A program made the translations under genes and the position numbers. Positions 18,022 to 26,984 of a stretch of 64,000 bases of DNA are shown here, piece after piece; within the stretch, counting starts at the first letter, position 1, and each line of letters begins with the position of its first letter. The notes under the pieces are model-generated. The model did no database searches. It worked only from the letters and a program-made list of their open reading frames with translations, and had not been told where the DNA came from. Origin of the DNA: Bradyrhizobium sp. BR13661 (lineage in GTDB: Bacteria > Pseudomonadota > Alphaproteobacteria > Rhizobiales > Xanthobacteraceae); assembly GCF_029892425.1 (NCBI RefSeq), contig NZ_JARXWB010000001.1:310001-374000 (forward strand). Direction: 5' to 3'.

Positions 18022-18603
18022 ATGAATGTAGTGCCCCGCGATCTCATGACCGAAACTGCCGTCTCGTCCGCCGATTTCCGCGGCGCCATGCGCCACCTCA
18101 CCGGCGGCGTCAGCATCATCACCGCCGGGCGGGGCAAGGATATCACCGGCATGACGGTCACCTCGGTGACCTCGCTGTCGGTCGATCCGCCGACGCTACT
18201 GGTCAGCATCAATCGCGATGCCTCGTCCTTCCCGCTGATCCGCCGTCATGGCGCCTTCGGCGTGAACATCCTCGCGGCCGATCAGCTCGATATCGCCGAG
18301 CGCTTTGCCGGCAAGGGTGGGCTGAAGGGTGCCGAGCGTTTCGCCGGCAGCCAGTGGGTCACGGCCGTCTCCGGCGTGCCGCTGCTGGTCGGAGCATTGT
18401 CTGCGGTCGATTGCGAGGTCGAGGAGATCGTCGAACGCCATTCGCACGGCATCGTCATCGGCCGTGTCAGGAATATCGAGAACTCGGCGCGTACCGCGGC
18501 GCTTGCCTACTGGCATGGCCAGTATGTGGCGGTGGACCAGGACGAGGACGCCGCTCGGCTCGCCGAGGTCAGCGTTCCCGCCCGCAGCCTCCGCGGCGTT
18601 TGA
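18022..18603 (+). CDS. Flavin reductase (HpaC-like), likely FMNH2 supplier for SsuD
   Basis: 193 residues of the flavin-reductase-like (FMN-binding split barrel) family: FRGAMRHLTGGVSIIT, GMTVTSVTSLSVDPP and VSINRDASSFPLI are its hallmarks. It lies 32 nt after ssuB, so it plausibly replaces the unrelated SsuE as the NAD(P)H:FMN reductase for SsuD. An alternative start is ATG 18046. The role is inferred from position; the family call is firm. Confidence 0.85.
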   Translation: MNVVPRDLMTETAVSSADFRGAMRHLTGGVSIITAGRGKDITGMTVTSVTSLSVDPPTLLVSINRDASSFPLIRRHGAFGVNILAADQLDIAERFAGKGGLKGAERFAGSQWVTAVSGVPLLVGALSAVDCEVEEIVERHSHGIVIGRVRNIENSARTAALAYWHGQYVAVDQDEDAARLAEVSVPARSLRGV

Positions 18604-18690
18604 TCGCCGCGCCGAGGCTGGCCTTTTTTCCCGCGTCGCTCTAGAAGCGCCCTGAGCCCTCCCGCCGGGACGGCCATGGAGCGGAGAGCT

Positions 18691-18846
18691 ATGAAGCGCG
18701 TCGGCACCTGGGCCTTCTACGCCGTCGGCGCGCTGGCGATCGCCTATCTCGCGCTCTACGCCTATGCGATGCTCCGCGGCCAGCCCTTCGTGCCTGGCGA
18801 TCCCATCCACATTTTTCGCAAGCCCGACGCGCCGAGTTATTCGTGA
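18691..18846 (+). CDS. 51-residue single-pass membrane protein
   Basis: MKRVGTWAFYAVGALAIAYL begins a peptide with one membrane helix and a polar tail with two Pro-Gly/Pro-Asp turns, ending DAPSYS. GGAGCGGAGAGC directly precedes the ATG; an in-frame ATG at 18676 is an alternative. The positive-then-hydrophobic pattern and good ribosome site make a real gene likely. Function unknown. Confidence 0.55.
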   Translation: MKRVGTWAFYAVGALAIAYLALYAYAMLRGQPFVPGDPIHIFRKPDAPSYS

Positions 18847-18856
18847 GATCTCTCCT

Positions 18857-18942
18857 CGTCATGGCCGGGCTTGACCCGGCCATCCACGCGCGACCGCGAT
18901 TGAGGAGAGACGTGGATGCCCGGGACAAGCCCGGGCATGACG
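18857..18942. repeat. REP-like double palindrome
   Basis: Two perfect hairpins, ATGGCCGGG-N5-CCCGGCCAT (18861-18883) and ATGCCCGGG-N5-CCCGGGCAT (18916-18938), are nested in longer imperfect inverted arms (CGTCATG ... CATGACG). They sit between two convergent genes and may act as a bidirectional terminator. Elements of this make-up are scattered through Bradyrhizobium genomes. Confidence 0.7.
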
Positions 18943-18956
18943 GAGCGTGGGGCTGA

Positions 18957-20105
18957 CTACCCCCGCAAAATCGCCAGCGCCAGCGTCTGCGCGCGCGGCA
19001 CGATGCTGTCGAGCTCGAGATATTCTTCCGGCGAATGCGCGAGCCCGCCCACGGGCCCGACGCCGCAAATGGTCGGTGTTCCCACCGCGGCGGTGAAGCC
19101 GGAATCGGCGCAGCCGCCCGAGAACTCGCCTTGCAGCGTGGTGAGGCCGGCTTGTTTTGCGGCGGCCTGATAATTCTCGAACAGCGCCTTCGAGCTCTCG
19201 CTCTGCACGACAGGCACGAACTCGCCCTTGATCGTCAGTGTCGCGCTCGTGCCGGGCACGTAGGGCGTCGCGATGATCCGTTCGATTTCGGCCATGACCG
19301 TGGCGCGATCCTTCGGATCGACATAGCGCATGTCGATCTGGCCTTCGGCGTGAGGAGCGGTCGTGTTGACCGACTGGCCGCCCGAGATGAGGCCGACATT
19401 GAGCGTGATGCCCTTGGTGAGGTCGGTCAGCGCGTGGATCTGGATGATCTTGTGCGCGAGCTCGCTGATCGCGCTGATGCCCGCGGCGAAGTTGGCGCCG
19501 GAATGCGCGGCCTTGCCGGTGACGGCCATATGCATGAAGATACCACCCTTGCGGCCGGTGACGACATTACCTGTGGGGCGCCCCGGCTCGGAATTGAAAA
19601 CGGCGCGCGCGGAGCGTCCCTCACGCTCGATCACCGGCCGCGATGAGGGCGAGCCGATCTCCTCGTCCGAGGTGATGAGCAGCTTGATCGGATGCGGATT
19701 GCCGCCGAATTTGTGGAAGGCGGTGGCCACGAAGATGTTCATGACGACGCCGGCCTTCATGTCGGCGACACCGGGCCCGTAGGCGCGGTTGTCCTTGATC
19801 GTGAACGGACGCTTTCCGGCGTCGCCCTTGCCGAACACGGTGTCGCGATGGCCCATCAACAGCACCGGCTTCTCGTTGCTGCCGGGCTTTGTCACCTCGG
19901 CATGGATAGCATCGCCGAACGTATCGTGGCTTTCGCGCCGGAACGGAATGCCGTGCTCGGAAAAATGACGCTCGAACCGCGCACCGACCGCATCGACGCC
20001 CGCCTTGTCATAGGACCCGGAATCGATGTTCACGACATCGCGGAGCAGATCGATCATCGCCTGCCGCTGCGACGCCAGCCAATCCGTGATTTGAGCTTCA
20101 GACAT
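18957..20105 (-). CDS. M20-family metallopeptidase (carboxypeptidase G2/ArgE-like)
   Basis: Start set at 20105 (MSEAQITDWLASQ) with GAGGAA upstream; the ORF reaches 20156 without a ribosome site. About 382 residues. Zinc-ligand and catalytic segments of the M20 family are present: LLMGHRDTVF (His and catalytic Asp), GPGVADMKAG (bridging Asp), LITSDEEIGS (catalytic Glu plus ligand), NSEPGRP and GLAHSPEEYL (terminal His). The dimerisation lid lies between. Hydrolyses an N-acyl amino acid or glutamate-type substrate; no signal peptide, so cytoplasmic. Confidence 0.88.
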   Translation of the reverse strand: MSEAQITDWLASQRQAMIDLLRDVVNIDSGSYDKAGVDAVGARFERHFSEHGIPFRRESHDTFGDAIHAEVTKPGSNEKPVLLMGHRDTVFGKGDAGKRPFTIKDNRAYGPGVADMKAGVVMNIFVATAFHKFGGNPHPIKLLITSDEEIGSPSSRPVIEREGRSARAVFNSEPGRPTGNVVTGRKGGIFMHMAVTGKAAHSGANFAAGISAISELAHKIIQIHALTDLTKGITLNVGLISGGQSVNTTAPHAEGQIDMRYVDPKDRATVMAEIERIIATPYVPGTSATLTIKGEFVPVVQSESSKALFENYQAAAKQAGLTTLQGEFSGGCADSGFTAAVGTPTICGVGPVGGLAHSPEEYLELDSIVPRAQTLALAILRG

Positions 20106-20220
20106 ATGGTTCCTCGCGTGGTTCTCGCGAGCGGTTATAGGGCCTCGCATCGTCACGGCCTAGTCACGTAACGCGGTCCCGTCATGCGGGCTACGAGACT
20201 GTCGCCAGAGGGCACAAAAC

Positions 20221-20248
20221 AAAAATGCCCGGGGCTGGGCCCGGGCAT
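20221..20248 (-). terminator. Rho-independent terminator of the flbD unit
   Basis: On the minus strand ATGCCCGGG pairs with CCCGGGCAT around a short loop and is followed by TTTTTG, beginning 29 nt past the flbD stop. Confidence 0.8.
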
Positions 20249-20276
20249 CTGCATCCTCTCGATCTCGGCTGGAGCC

Positions 20277-21662
20277 TTACGCCCCGATCATCGGCATCCG
20301 CGGATACTCACCCGGCGTGCCCGCAGGCGTAATCGGGATGCCGCCGTCGGCGTATTCGTTCAGCTTGTTGCGCAGCGTGCGGATCGAGATGCCGAGGATG
20401 TTGGCGGCATGGGTCCGGTTGCCGAGGCAGTGCTTCAGCGTCTCCAGGATCAGGTCGCGTTCGACGTCGGCGACGGTGCGGCCCACCAATGCCCGCGTCA
20501 CCTGCTCGGCGGCCATGGTGGCGTGCGCCACGGCCGGCACCGTCTTGGCGAGATCGAGGCGGTCACCGTCCGGGGTGAGGATCGCATCGGGACCGATCTC
20601 GTCGCCCTGCGCCATCAGCACCGAACGGTGCATGGTGTTCTCGAGCTCGCGGACGTTGCCCTGCCACCGGTTGGTCGAGAGCACGCGTTTGGCTTCGGCC
20701 GAAATGGGACGCATCGGCACGCCATTGGCCTCGGCGTATTTCTTCACGAAATGCTGGGCGAGCTCCAAGATGTCGGCAGGACGCTCGCGCAGCGGCGGGA
20801 TCTTCAGGTTGACGACGTTGAGACGGAACAGCAGATCCTCGCGGAACGTGCCTTCGCGCACGGCTTCCGCCAGATTGCGGTTCGAGGTCGCGATGATGCG
20901 GATATCGACCGGCACCGGCTTGGTGCCGCCAACTCGGTCGATCACGCGCTCCTGGATGGCGCGCAACAGTTTCGATTGCAGGCGGACGTCCATCTCCGAG
21001 ATTTCGTCCAGCAGCAGCGTGCCGCCGGTCGCCTCTTCGAACTTGCCGATGCGGCGGGCGATCGCGCCGGTGAAGGCGCCCTTCTCATGGCCGAACAGCT
21101 CGGATTCCAGAAGGTGCTCGGGGATCGCAGCGCAGTTGATCGAGATGAACGGGCGCTTGGCGCGAGCCGAGCGGGTGTGCACGTAGCGCGCCAGCACTTC
21201 CTTGCCCGTGCCGGATTCGCCGGTGATCATCACGGAGGCGTCGGAGCCGGCGATTTGCTGAGCGAGCTTGATGACCCGCGCCATCGCCTCGTCGCGATAG
21301 ACCAGCTCGCGGGAATCGTTGGCGACCGCGGCGAGTACGGCGGCGATCAGCTCCGGATCCGGCGGCAGCGGGATGTATTCCTTGGCGCCGGCGTGGATCG
21401 CGGCGACCGCGGCGCGGGCGTCGTTGGTGATGCCGCAGGCGACGATCGGAGCGTGGATGTGCTCGGCTTCGAGCCGCATCACCAGGTCGCGGATGTCGAG
21501 AGCAACGTCGACCAGCAGGAGATCGGCGCCCTTGCCGCCGCGCAGCACGCGCATCGCCTGCTCGTGATCCTCGGCATGGGTCACGGTGGCGCCGTTGTCC
21601 ATCGCGATCTTGGTGGCGGTGGTGAGCTGGCCCTTCAATGTGCCAACGATGAGAAGCCGCAT
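20277..21662 (-). CDS. flbD: Sigma-54-dependent flagellar transcriptional regulator FlbD
   Basis: 461 residues: degenerate receiver (1-115), AAA+ sigma-54 activator (about 125-360) and Fis-type HTH at the C-terminus. Walker A GESGTGKE (148-155), GAFTGA (195-200, sigma-54 contact), NRWQGNVRELENT and the NRTHAANILGISIRTLRNKL helix-turn-helix are clear. The receiver starts LLIVGTLKG, so the usual acidic pair is missing, as expected for FlbD, which is controlled by FliX rather than ordinary phosphorylation in Caulobacter. It activates late flagellar genes from sigma-54 promoters; one such site is seen before fliK. Last gene of the fliF-fliG-fliH-fliN-flbD unit. Confidence 0.93.
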   Translation of the reverse strand: MRLLIVGTLKGQLTTATKIAMDNGATVTHAEDHEQAMRVLRGGKGADLLLVDVALDIRDLVMRLEAEHIHAPIVACGITNDARAAVAAIHAGAKEYIPLPPDPELIAAVLAAVANDSRELVYRDEAMARVIKLAQQIAGSDASVMITGESGTGKEVLARYVHTRSARAKRPFISINCAAIPEHLLESELFGHEKGAFTGAIARRIGKFEEATGGTLLLDEISEMDVRLQSKLLRAIQERVIDRVGGTKPVPVDIRIIATSNRNLAEAVREGTFREDLLFRLNVVNLKIPPLRERPADILELAQHFVKKYAEANGVPMRPISAEAKRVLSTNRWQGNVRELENTMHRSVLMAQGDEIGPDAILTPDGDRLDLAKTVPAVAHATMAAEQVTRALVGRTVADVERDLILETLKHCLGNRTHAANILGISIRTLRNKLNEYADGGIPITPAGTPGEYPRMPMIGA

Positions 21663-21716
21663 GTCAGTCTCCTGTCCGTCTGGTCGCGCAATCGCGCGTC
21701 ATTCCCTTTGTTCGCT

Positions 21717-22067
21717 TTACGCGCGTTCGGTCTTGATGATTTCTGTCATGGTCACGCCGAGCTTGTCCTCGACGAGGACGACTTCGCCGCGGGCGACCAG
21801 CTTGTTGTTGACGTAGATGTCGATGGCCTCGCCGACGCGGCGGTCGAGCTCGAGCACGGTGCCGGGTCCGAGCTTCAAGAGCTCTCCGACATCCATCTTG
21901 GAGCGGCCAAGCACCGCCGAGACCTGCACCGGCACGTCGAAGACGGCTTCGAGGTCGGCGGCAACGCGCGAGGCATATTCGTCCTCGTTGTAGCTGACAT
22001 CGGCGCCGGTCGGCGGCAATGGGCCGTTGAGGTCGGGTAGCGGGACCTGTCCGTCGTTCTCGCTCAT
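21717..22067 (-). CDS. fliN: Flagellar motor switch protein FliN
   Basis: 116 residues with the SpoA/FliN domain: VFDVPVQVSAVLGRSKM, LLKLGPGTVLELDRRVGE and YVNNKLVARGEVVLVEDKLGV. The C-ring component that binds phospho-CheY and FliH. Starts 3 nt after fliH. Confidence 0.95.
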   Translation of the reverse strand: MSENDGQVPLPDLNGPLPPTGADVSYNEDEYASRVAADLEAVFDVPVQVSAVLGRSKMDVGELLKLGPGTVLELDRRVGEAIDIYVNNKLVARGEVVLVEDKLGVTMTEIIKTERA

Positions 22068-22070
22068 GGC

Positions 22071-22691
22071 TTAATTCCCCTTGCGGGACGCGATATAGCG
22101 TCCGACCATGTCGTCGATCTTGGCCGCGATGGCGCTGCGCTCCAGCACGACGCCGCCATCGGCCCATTCGATCCGGCAGTCGCCGGTGGCAATTTCAGGC
22201 TCGGCCAGGATCACCAGCCGTCCTTCGAAGCCGCTCTGCTTGGCGAGCCGCTCGATCTTCTCGCGCGCGCTGTCGTAGAGGGCGTCGTTGATGCGGACGA
22301 CGAGATGCGGCGTCGCGACCAGGTGCGAGAAGCAGTCCTTGACCAGCGCCATGATCTCGCCGAGCGGCTCGGCGGCAACGAGGTCGGCGCACAGCTTGCG
22401 CGCCACGGCGACCGCGACGTCGACCGCCTCGGTCTCCATCTTGGTCTCGATATTGCCGATGCCCGAGGCGATGCCTCTGATGGCGATGTTGATCTCTTCC
22501 ATGGCGAGCGCGACGCGACGGTCGCTCTCGGCCTTGGCCTCGCGCTGGCCCGCGGCAAAGCCGTCCTGGTAGGCGCGCGCTTCGGCTTCCGCGACCTTCT
22601 GCGCGATCTCGGCCGCGGTCGCGGCCTTCTCGCGCGTCCGGTCGGGCGCGGCGAAGTCGGTGTCGAACAGGAATTTGGCCGGAGCGCCCAT
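22071..22691 (-). CDS. fliH: Flagellar assembly protein FliH
   Basis: 206 residues: long charged helix with the A/G-rich YQDGFAAGQREAKAESD segment (the FliH/HrpE AxxxG-like repeat region), then the C-terminal globular domain (VVRINDALYDSAREKIERL, GDCRIEWADGGVV). Negative regulator and tether of the FliI export ATPase. The start overlaps the fliG stop by one base. Confidence 0.88.
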   Translation of the reverse strand: MGAPAKFLFDTDFAAPDRTREKAATAAEIAQKVAEAEARAYQDGFAAGQREAKAESDRRVALAMEEINIAIRGIASGIGNIETKMETEAVDVAVAVARKLCADLVAAEPLGEIMALVKDCFSHLVATPHLVVRINDALYDSAREKIERLAKQSGFEGRLVILAEPEIATGDCRIEWADGGVVLERSAIAAKIDDMVGRYIASRKGN

Positions 22692-23788
22692 CAGTACACC
22701 AGCTCGTCGTCAGCGCGGTTCTTGGTCAGCATGATCTCGCCCTTGGCGGCAAGGTCCTTGGCGAGGTTGACCAGCAACGCCTGGGCCTCGTCGACGTCGC
22801 GCAGGCGCACCGGGCCCATCGCGGCCATGTCGTCCTGCAGCATCTTGGCCGCGCGCGAGGACATGTTGCCGAAGAAGAAGTTGCGGACGTCCTCGTTGGC
22901 GCTCTTCAGCGCCACGCCGAGCTTGTCCTTGTCGACGTTGCGCATCAGGGTCTGGGCCGAGCCGGAATCCAGCTTCACGAGGTCGTCGAAGGTGAACATC
23001 AGCGCCTTGATGCGCTCGGCGGATTCGCGGTTGTCCTCTTCCAGCGAAGTGATGAAGCGGGTTTCGGTCTGGCGGTCGAAATTGTTGAAGATTTCCGCCA
23101 TCACCTCGTGGGCGTCGCGGCGACGGGTCTGCGACAGGTTCGACATGAATTCGGTGCGCAGCGTCTTCTCCACGCTCTCGATCACCTCCTTCTGCACCGC
23201 TTCCATCTTCAGCATGCGATTGACGACGTCGAGCGCGAGGTCTTCCGGGAAGATGCCGAGCACACGCGCGGCATGTTCCGGCTTCAGCTTCGACAGCACC
23301 ACGGCAATGGTCTGCGGATATTCGTTCTTGAGGTAGTTGGCGAGAACCTCTTCCTGCACGTTGGAGAGCTTCTCCCACATGTTGCGGCCGGCGGGGCCGC
23401 GGATCTCGTCCATGATGCCGTTGACGCGCTCCGGCGGCAGGTATTGCTGCAGCAGGCGCTCGGTGGCGTCGAAATTGCCCATCAGCGCGCCGGAAGCCGA
23501 CATGCGCGAGACGAATTCGAGCAGCATGTCCTCGACCGTGTCGACCTCGACAGTGCCGAGCGTCGACATTTCCAGCGAGAGCTGGCGCACCTCGTCGTCG
23601 TCCAGCAGCGACCAGATCTTGCCGCCATACTGCTCGCCGAGCGCCAGCATCAGGATCGCGGCGCGCCGCGGACCGGCCAATTGCTCGGCGCCCTTGCCCT
23701 CCTTCGCACGATTGCCGGCGCGCTGTCCGAGCGTGGAGATCACGCTGGTGATGTCGTTCGAGTTGGCGTTTTGCAGGGAGCCTGCCAT
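22691..23788 (-). CDS. fliG: Flagellar motor switch protein FliG
   Basis: 365 residues with the three FliG domains; [19 protein letters not shown] (N), [19 protein letters not shown] (middle, EHPQ-like surface) and the C-terminal torque helix ([36 protein letters not shown]) with its alternating charged residues. Rotor protein that couples to MotA and binds FliF. 14 nt after fliF. Confidence 0.96.
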   Translation of the reverse strand: MAGSLQNANSNDITSVISTLGQRAGNRAKEGKGAEQLAGPRRAAILMLALGEQYGGKIWSLLDDDEVRQLSLEMSTLGTVEVDTVEDMLLEFVSRMSASGALMGNFDATERLLQQYLPPERVNGIMDEIRGPAGRNMWEKLSNVQEEVLANYLKNEYPQTIAVVLSKLKPEHAARVLGIFPEDLALDVVNRMLKMEAVQKEVIESVEKTLRTEFMSNLSQTRRRDAHEVMAEIFNNFDRQTETRFITSLEEDNRESAERIKALMFTFDDLVKLDSGSAQTLMRNVDKDKLGVALKSANEDVRNFFFGNMSSRAAKMLQDDMAAMGPVRLRDVDEAQALLVNLAKDLAAKGEIMLTKNRADDELVY

Positions 23789-23802
23789 GTCAGTTCACTC
23801 GA

Positions 23803-25419
23803 TCATTTCGTGGGTTCGGTCAGCCACTGACGGATGATGGCGACGGTTTCGTTGGGGTTGCGCTCAGCGAGCTCGCCGACGCGATGAACGGACTGGGCAT
23901 GGACCTGGCCCTGAATGGTGGCGACGTCGATCGCGCTGGCGGCCCCGCCCGGGATCAGCGCCTGGCCGGCGCCAGCCGGCGCGGCTTCATCCGAAGCGGC
24001 GGGCCCGGCAAGGACGCCCGTGATGGCGGCAGCGACTTCTTCGGAGGCGAGGATGCGCTTCACCAGCGGACGGATCACCATGAACATCACGACCAGGCCG
24101 AGCAGCAGCATCACGCCGAGCTCGACGAAATACATGACGTCGTCCTTGGTAAACTGCAGCATGCCGAGGAGGCCGGACGGCTCGGTGATCGGGGCAGTCG
24201 AAGGGGCATCGGCAAAGCGCAGATTGACGACCTCGACCTGGTCGCCGCGCTTCTGGTCGAAGCCGATCGCCGAGCGAACCAGCGTGGCGATGCGGTCGAG
24301 CTGCTCCTTGGTGCGGTCGGTGTAGGCGAGCTCGCCCTTGTCGTTCTTGGTGTAGATGCCGTCGACCAGCACCGCGACCGAGATGCGGTTGACCCGGCCG
24401 GCCTCGGTCACCTCGGTCTTGGTGGTGCGGGAGATCTCGTAATTGTTGGTCTCTTCGGTCTTCTTGCTCTGGTCCTTCGCCGCCGCGCCGCTGTTCTGCT
24501 GCTGGCCGGGGAGCTCGTTGTTGACCGTGACCTGGCCGTTATTGTCGGCGGTCATGCTCTGCTCTTCGCGGGTCTGGCTCGAGCGCAGCACGCGGCCTTC
24601 GGGATCGAACCTGTCCGAGGTCTGGGTGATCTTGTTGAAGTCGAAATCGGCAGAGAGCTGGACGCGGGCGCGGCCTGAGCCGACCACGGAGGAAACGATG
24701 TCCTCGACCTGCTTGCGCATCCGCTTCTCGAAAGTGGTGCGGCGCTCGTCGCCGAGCGCCTGCTCCGGATCGGTCGCGGCGCCGTCGGCGAGCAGCTGGC
24801 CGGCCTCGTCCACGATCGAGACCCGCTGCGGCTTGAGGCCATTGACGGCAGAGGCGACGAGGTGACGGATGGCGCGGATCTGCTGGGCTTCGAGCGAGCC
24901 GCGAACCCGGACCACGATCGAGGCTGACGGCTCCGGCGCTTCACGCGAGAACAGCGGGCGCTCGGGCAGCACGAGGTGGACGCGGGCAGCCTGGATCCGG
25001 TCGATGGCCCGGATGGTGCGGGCGAGCTCGCCCTCCAGCGCGCGCAGATGATTGATATTCTGGACGAAAGAGGTGGTGCCGAGCGCGTCCGATTTGTCGA
25101 AGACCTCGTAGCCGACGCCGCCGCCCTTGGGCAGGCCGCCCTCGGCGAGCTTCATGCGCAGGCGGGTGACCTTGTCCTTGGGCACCATGATGATGGTGCC
25201 TTCATTGCGCAGCTCGAACTGGATGCCTTGGCGTTCCAGATCCTTGATAATGCTGGAAGAATCTTCAACCGAGAGGTCGGTGAACAGCGTCGTCATCTGC
25301 GGCGTGGTGACGCGCATGATGACGAAGGCAAAGAAGCCGACGAGCGCGGCGGTGACCGCGAGCATCGCCCCGAAGCGGGCGGCGCCGATACCTTTTAAAA
25401 AGTCCGCAAGACCTTGCAA
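23803..25419 (-). CDS. fliF: Flagellar MS-ring protein FliF
   Basis: 538 residues with two membrane helices (about 20-40 and 440-460) flanking the periplasmic ring-building domains; NINHLRALEGELARTIRAID and AARVHLVLPERPLFSR are signature FliF segments. The C-terminal cytoplasmic tail ends VAIIRQWLTEPTK, the FliG-binding helix. First gene of the rotor operon; the CtrA-like sequence at 25501-25514 lies upstream. Confidence 0.96.
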   Translation of the reverse strand: MQGLADFLKGIGAARFGAMLAVTAALVGFFAFVIMRVTTPQMTTLFTDLSVEDSSSIIKDLERQGIQFELRNEGTIIMVPKDKVTRLRMKLAEGGLPKGGGVGYEVFDKSDALGTTSFVQNINHLRALEGELARTIRAIDRIQAARVHLVLPERPLFSREAPEPSASIVVRVRGSLEAQQIRAIRHLVASAVNGLKPQRVSIVDEAGQLLADGAATDPEQALGDERRTTFEKRMRKQVEDIVSSVVGSGRARVQLSADFDFNKITQTSDRFDPEGRVLRSSQTREEQSMTADNNGQVTVNNELPGQQQNSGAAAKDQSKKTEETNNYEISRTTKTEVTEAGRVNRISVAVLVDGIYTKNDKGELAYTDRTKEQLDRIATLVRSAIGFDQKRGDQVEVVNLRFADAPSTAPITEPSGLLGMLQFTKDDVMYFVELGVMLLLGLVVMFMVIRPLVKRILASEEVAAAITGVLAGPAASDEAAPAGAGQALIPGGAASAIDVATIQGQVHAQSVHRVGELAERNPNETVAIIRQWLTEPTK

Positions 25420-25500
25420 GCAACCGCCCCGACAGATTCGGCTGCTTTCACTGGAAAGGCCGACTGGGCAATTATTGCCTAGGTGATGGTTTCGATATGG

Positions 25501-25514
25501 TTAACGAAGGTTAA
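25501..25514. promoter_or_regulatory. Possible CtrA-type site upstream of fliF
   Basis: TTAA-N6-TTAA about 80 nt upstream of the fliF start. The CtrA consensus has N7, so spacing is one short; on the minus strand it reads as TTAACC-N4-TTAACC. The fliF operon is a CtrA target in Caulobacter, which motivates the call. Confidence 0.3.
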
Positions 25515-25601
25515 GAGCTCGGACAAAAGGTGCGACATGAAAAAAATCGGCCTCGCAGGGCGGGACCGATTTTCGTCAAAAGCAGCAGATTTCCGGATTG
25601 C

Positions 25602-25877
25602 TTACTGGCGATATTGCTGGATGCGGGTGGTGCGAAGGCCCGCCAGACCATGCTGGTCGATGGAAAACTGCCAGGAGAGGAATTCGTCGACCGTCAGGGT
25701 ATAACGGCTGCAGGCCTCCTCGAGCGAGAGAAGTCCACCGCGCACAGCGGCAACAACCTCGGCCTTGCGGCGGATGACCCAGCGTTTGGTGCCGGGTGCG
25801 GGCAGATCTGCAATCGTCAGCGGACTGCCGTCCGGCCCGATGACGTATTTTACCCTCGGGCGATGGGGTTCTGTCAT
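25602..25877 (-). CDS. sciP: CtrA inhibitor SciP (DUF1153)
   Basis: 91 residues from ATG 25877 (an in-frame ATG at 25898 is possible). KYVIGPDGSPLTIADLP, RWVIRRKAEVVAAVRGGL and LTVDEFLSWQ are near-diagnostic for SciP, a small helix-turn-helix protein that binds CtrA and blocks transcription of flagellar and cell-cycle genes in the Caulobacter network. Its place beside fliF and the CtrA-like box upstream fit a feedback role. Confidence 0.92.
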   Translation of the reverse strand: MTEPHRPRVKYVIGPDGSPLTIADLPAPGTKRWVIRRKAEVVAAVRGGLLSLEEACSRYTLTVDEFLSWQFSIDQHGLAGLRTTRIQQYRQ

Positions 25878-25934
25878 GGCGTACTCACAAACTCTCAACC
25901 ACTGAACTCACGCCACAACCGTACCTACCCCGGC

Positions 25935-25949
25935 TTAAAAATCCGCTAA
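25935..25949 (-). promoter_or_regulatory. CtrA-like box upstream of sciP
   Basis: On the minus strand TTAG-N7-TTAA, one base off the TTAA-N7-TTAA consensus with exact spacing, 58 nt upstream of the sciP ATG. In Caulobacter sciP is CtrA-activated. Confidence 0.45.
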
Positions 25950-26102
25950 GCCTAAGGCTTCAATACAATTCTCGTTGAATCCGGCTGGAACGACGCCGGC
26001 CCCGCGGGCTGAAGACATGATTTCAGCCGGCCGAGCGGGGGTCTGCGTAAATACTTTACTAACGAATGGGGCCTGCGCGATACCGCTACGGCCCTTACTG
26101 CC

Positions 26103-26220
26103 GTCCTGGCGAAAGCCAGGACCCATTACCCCAAGGAATAGTTTGGCGAAGACTCGGGGTTATGTCTTCGCCTCAAAACGACGTTCGGTGGTTATGGGTC
26201 CTGACTTTCGTCAGGACGAC
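26103..26220. repeat. Inverted-repeat (REP/BIME-like) intergenic element
   Basis: Two hairpins, GTCCTGGC-GAAA-GCCAGGAC (26103-26122) and GTCCTGA-N6-TCAGGAC (26199-26218), lie in larger inverted arms (GACCCATTACC ... GGTTATGGGTC). It occupies most of the 371-bp gap between flgD and sciP and begins 29 nt after the flgD stop, so it may also terminate the flgD transcript. Confidence 0.65.
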
Positions 26221-26248
26221 ACCGAGTGTGGATCGGCAGCGCGCCGCC

Positions 26249-26971
26249 TTAGCTGCCGCTGCTGCTGCTCGTGGCGACGACGCTCTTCACCTGGCTCAGC
26301 ATGTAGCTGTTGCCGTCGATCGTGAGCAGCGGCGGCGACTGGGTCAGATCGACCGACGACACCACGCCCTGCACCTGCGCGGCGATACCGACGTTGTTGT
26401 TTGCGACGTCCTTGCCGGTGGCCGAGATCGTGTACTTGCCGTCGGGCCATTGCGTGCCGTCATTGCCCATTCCGTTCCAGGTGAAGGGAACGTCGGTGCC
26501 GGCGCCGGCCGTATATTTGCCGGTGAACACGGTCTGGCCGCTGGAGTTGGCGACGGTGATGTCGACGGTCGCATCGGTGGGAACGTTGAGATGCCAGGTC
26601 GCCGACGACTTCGTCATGGTTGCCGTCGTGCCGTCGACCAGGGCGGTCTTGCCGACGTAATCCAGCGCCTGGGTTGCCTGCGTGGTCTGTTGCAGGGTGA
26701 CGAGCTTGGACAGCGAATCGTTGGTCTTGAGCTGCTGCTCGACGCCGGCGAACTGCACCAGCTGCTGGGTGAACTGGTTGGTGTCGAGCGGATCGAGCGG
26801 GTTCTGGTTCTGCAGCTGCGTGGTCAGCAGCGTCAGGAAGGTCTGGAAGTTGCCGGCAAGCGTCGCGCCGGTGGAAGAGCCCAGGCTCGAGCTCGACGAG
26901 TTCGATGACGACGAGTTCTGCGTCGTACCGGAGACGACGGATGGGGCGGTGGCGGCATTCGTGGTGGTCAT
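26249..26971 (-). CDS. flgD: Flagellar hook assembly scaffold FlgD
   Basis: Start set at ATG 26971 with GAGGAG upstream, giving 240 residues; the frame extends to 27067 without a ribosome site. Ser/Asn-rich N-terminus, then FLTLLTTQLQNQNPLDPLD, the FlgD signature, then the Tudor/FnIII-like region (FTWNGMGNDGTQWPDGKYT). It caps the growing hook and is exported by the flagellar type III apparatus. 13 nt after fliK. Confidence 0.94.
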   Translation of the reverse strand: MTTTNAATAPSVVSGTTQNSSSSNSSSSSLGSSTGATLAGNFQTFLTLLTTQLQNQNPLDPLDTNQFTQQLVQFAGVEQQLKTNDSLSKLVTLQQTTQATQALDYVGKTALVDGTTATMTKSSATWHLNVPTDATVDITVANSSGQTVFTGKYTAGAGTDVPFTWNGMGNDGTQWPDGKYTISATGKDVANNNVGIAAQVQGVVSSVDLTQSPPLLTIDGNSYMLSQVKSVVATSSSSGS

Positions 26972-26984
26972 AAGCGAATACTCC

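Noticed and set aside
20184..22040. 618-aa plus ORF opposite flbD/fliN
   Set aside because: Antisense of firmly identified flagellar genes; His/Asp/Val-rich shadow composition.
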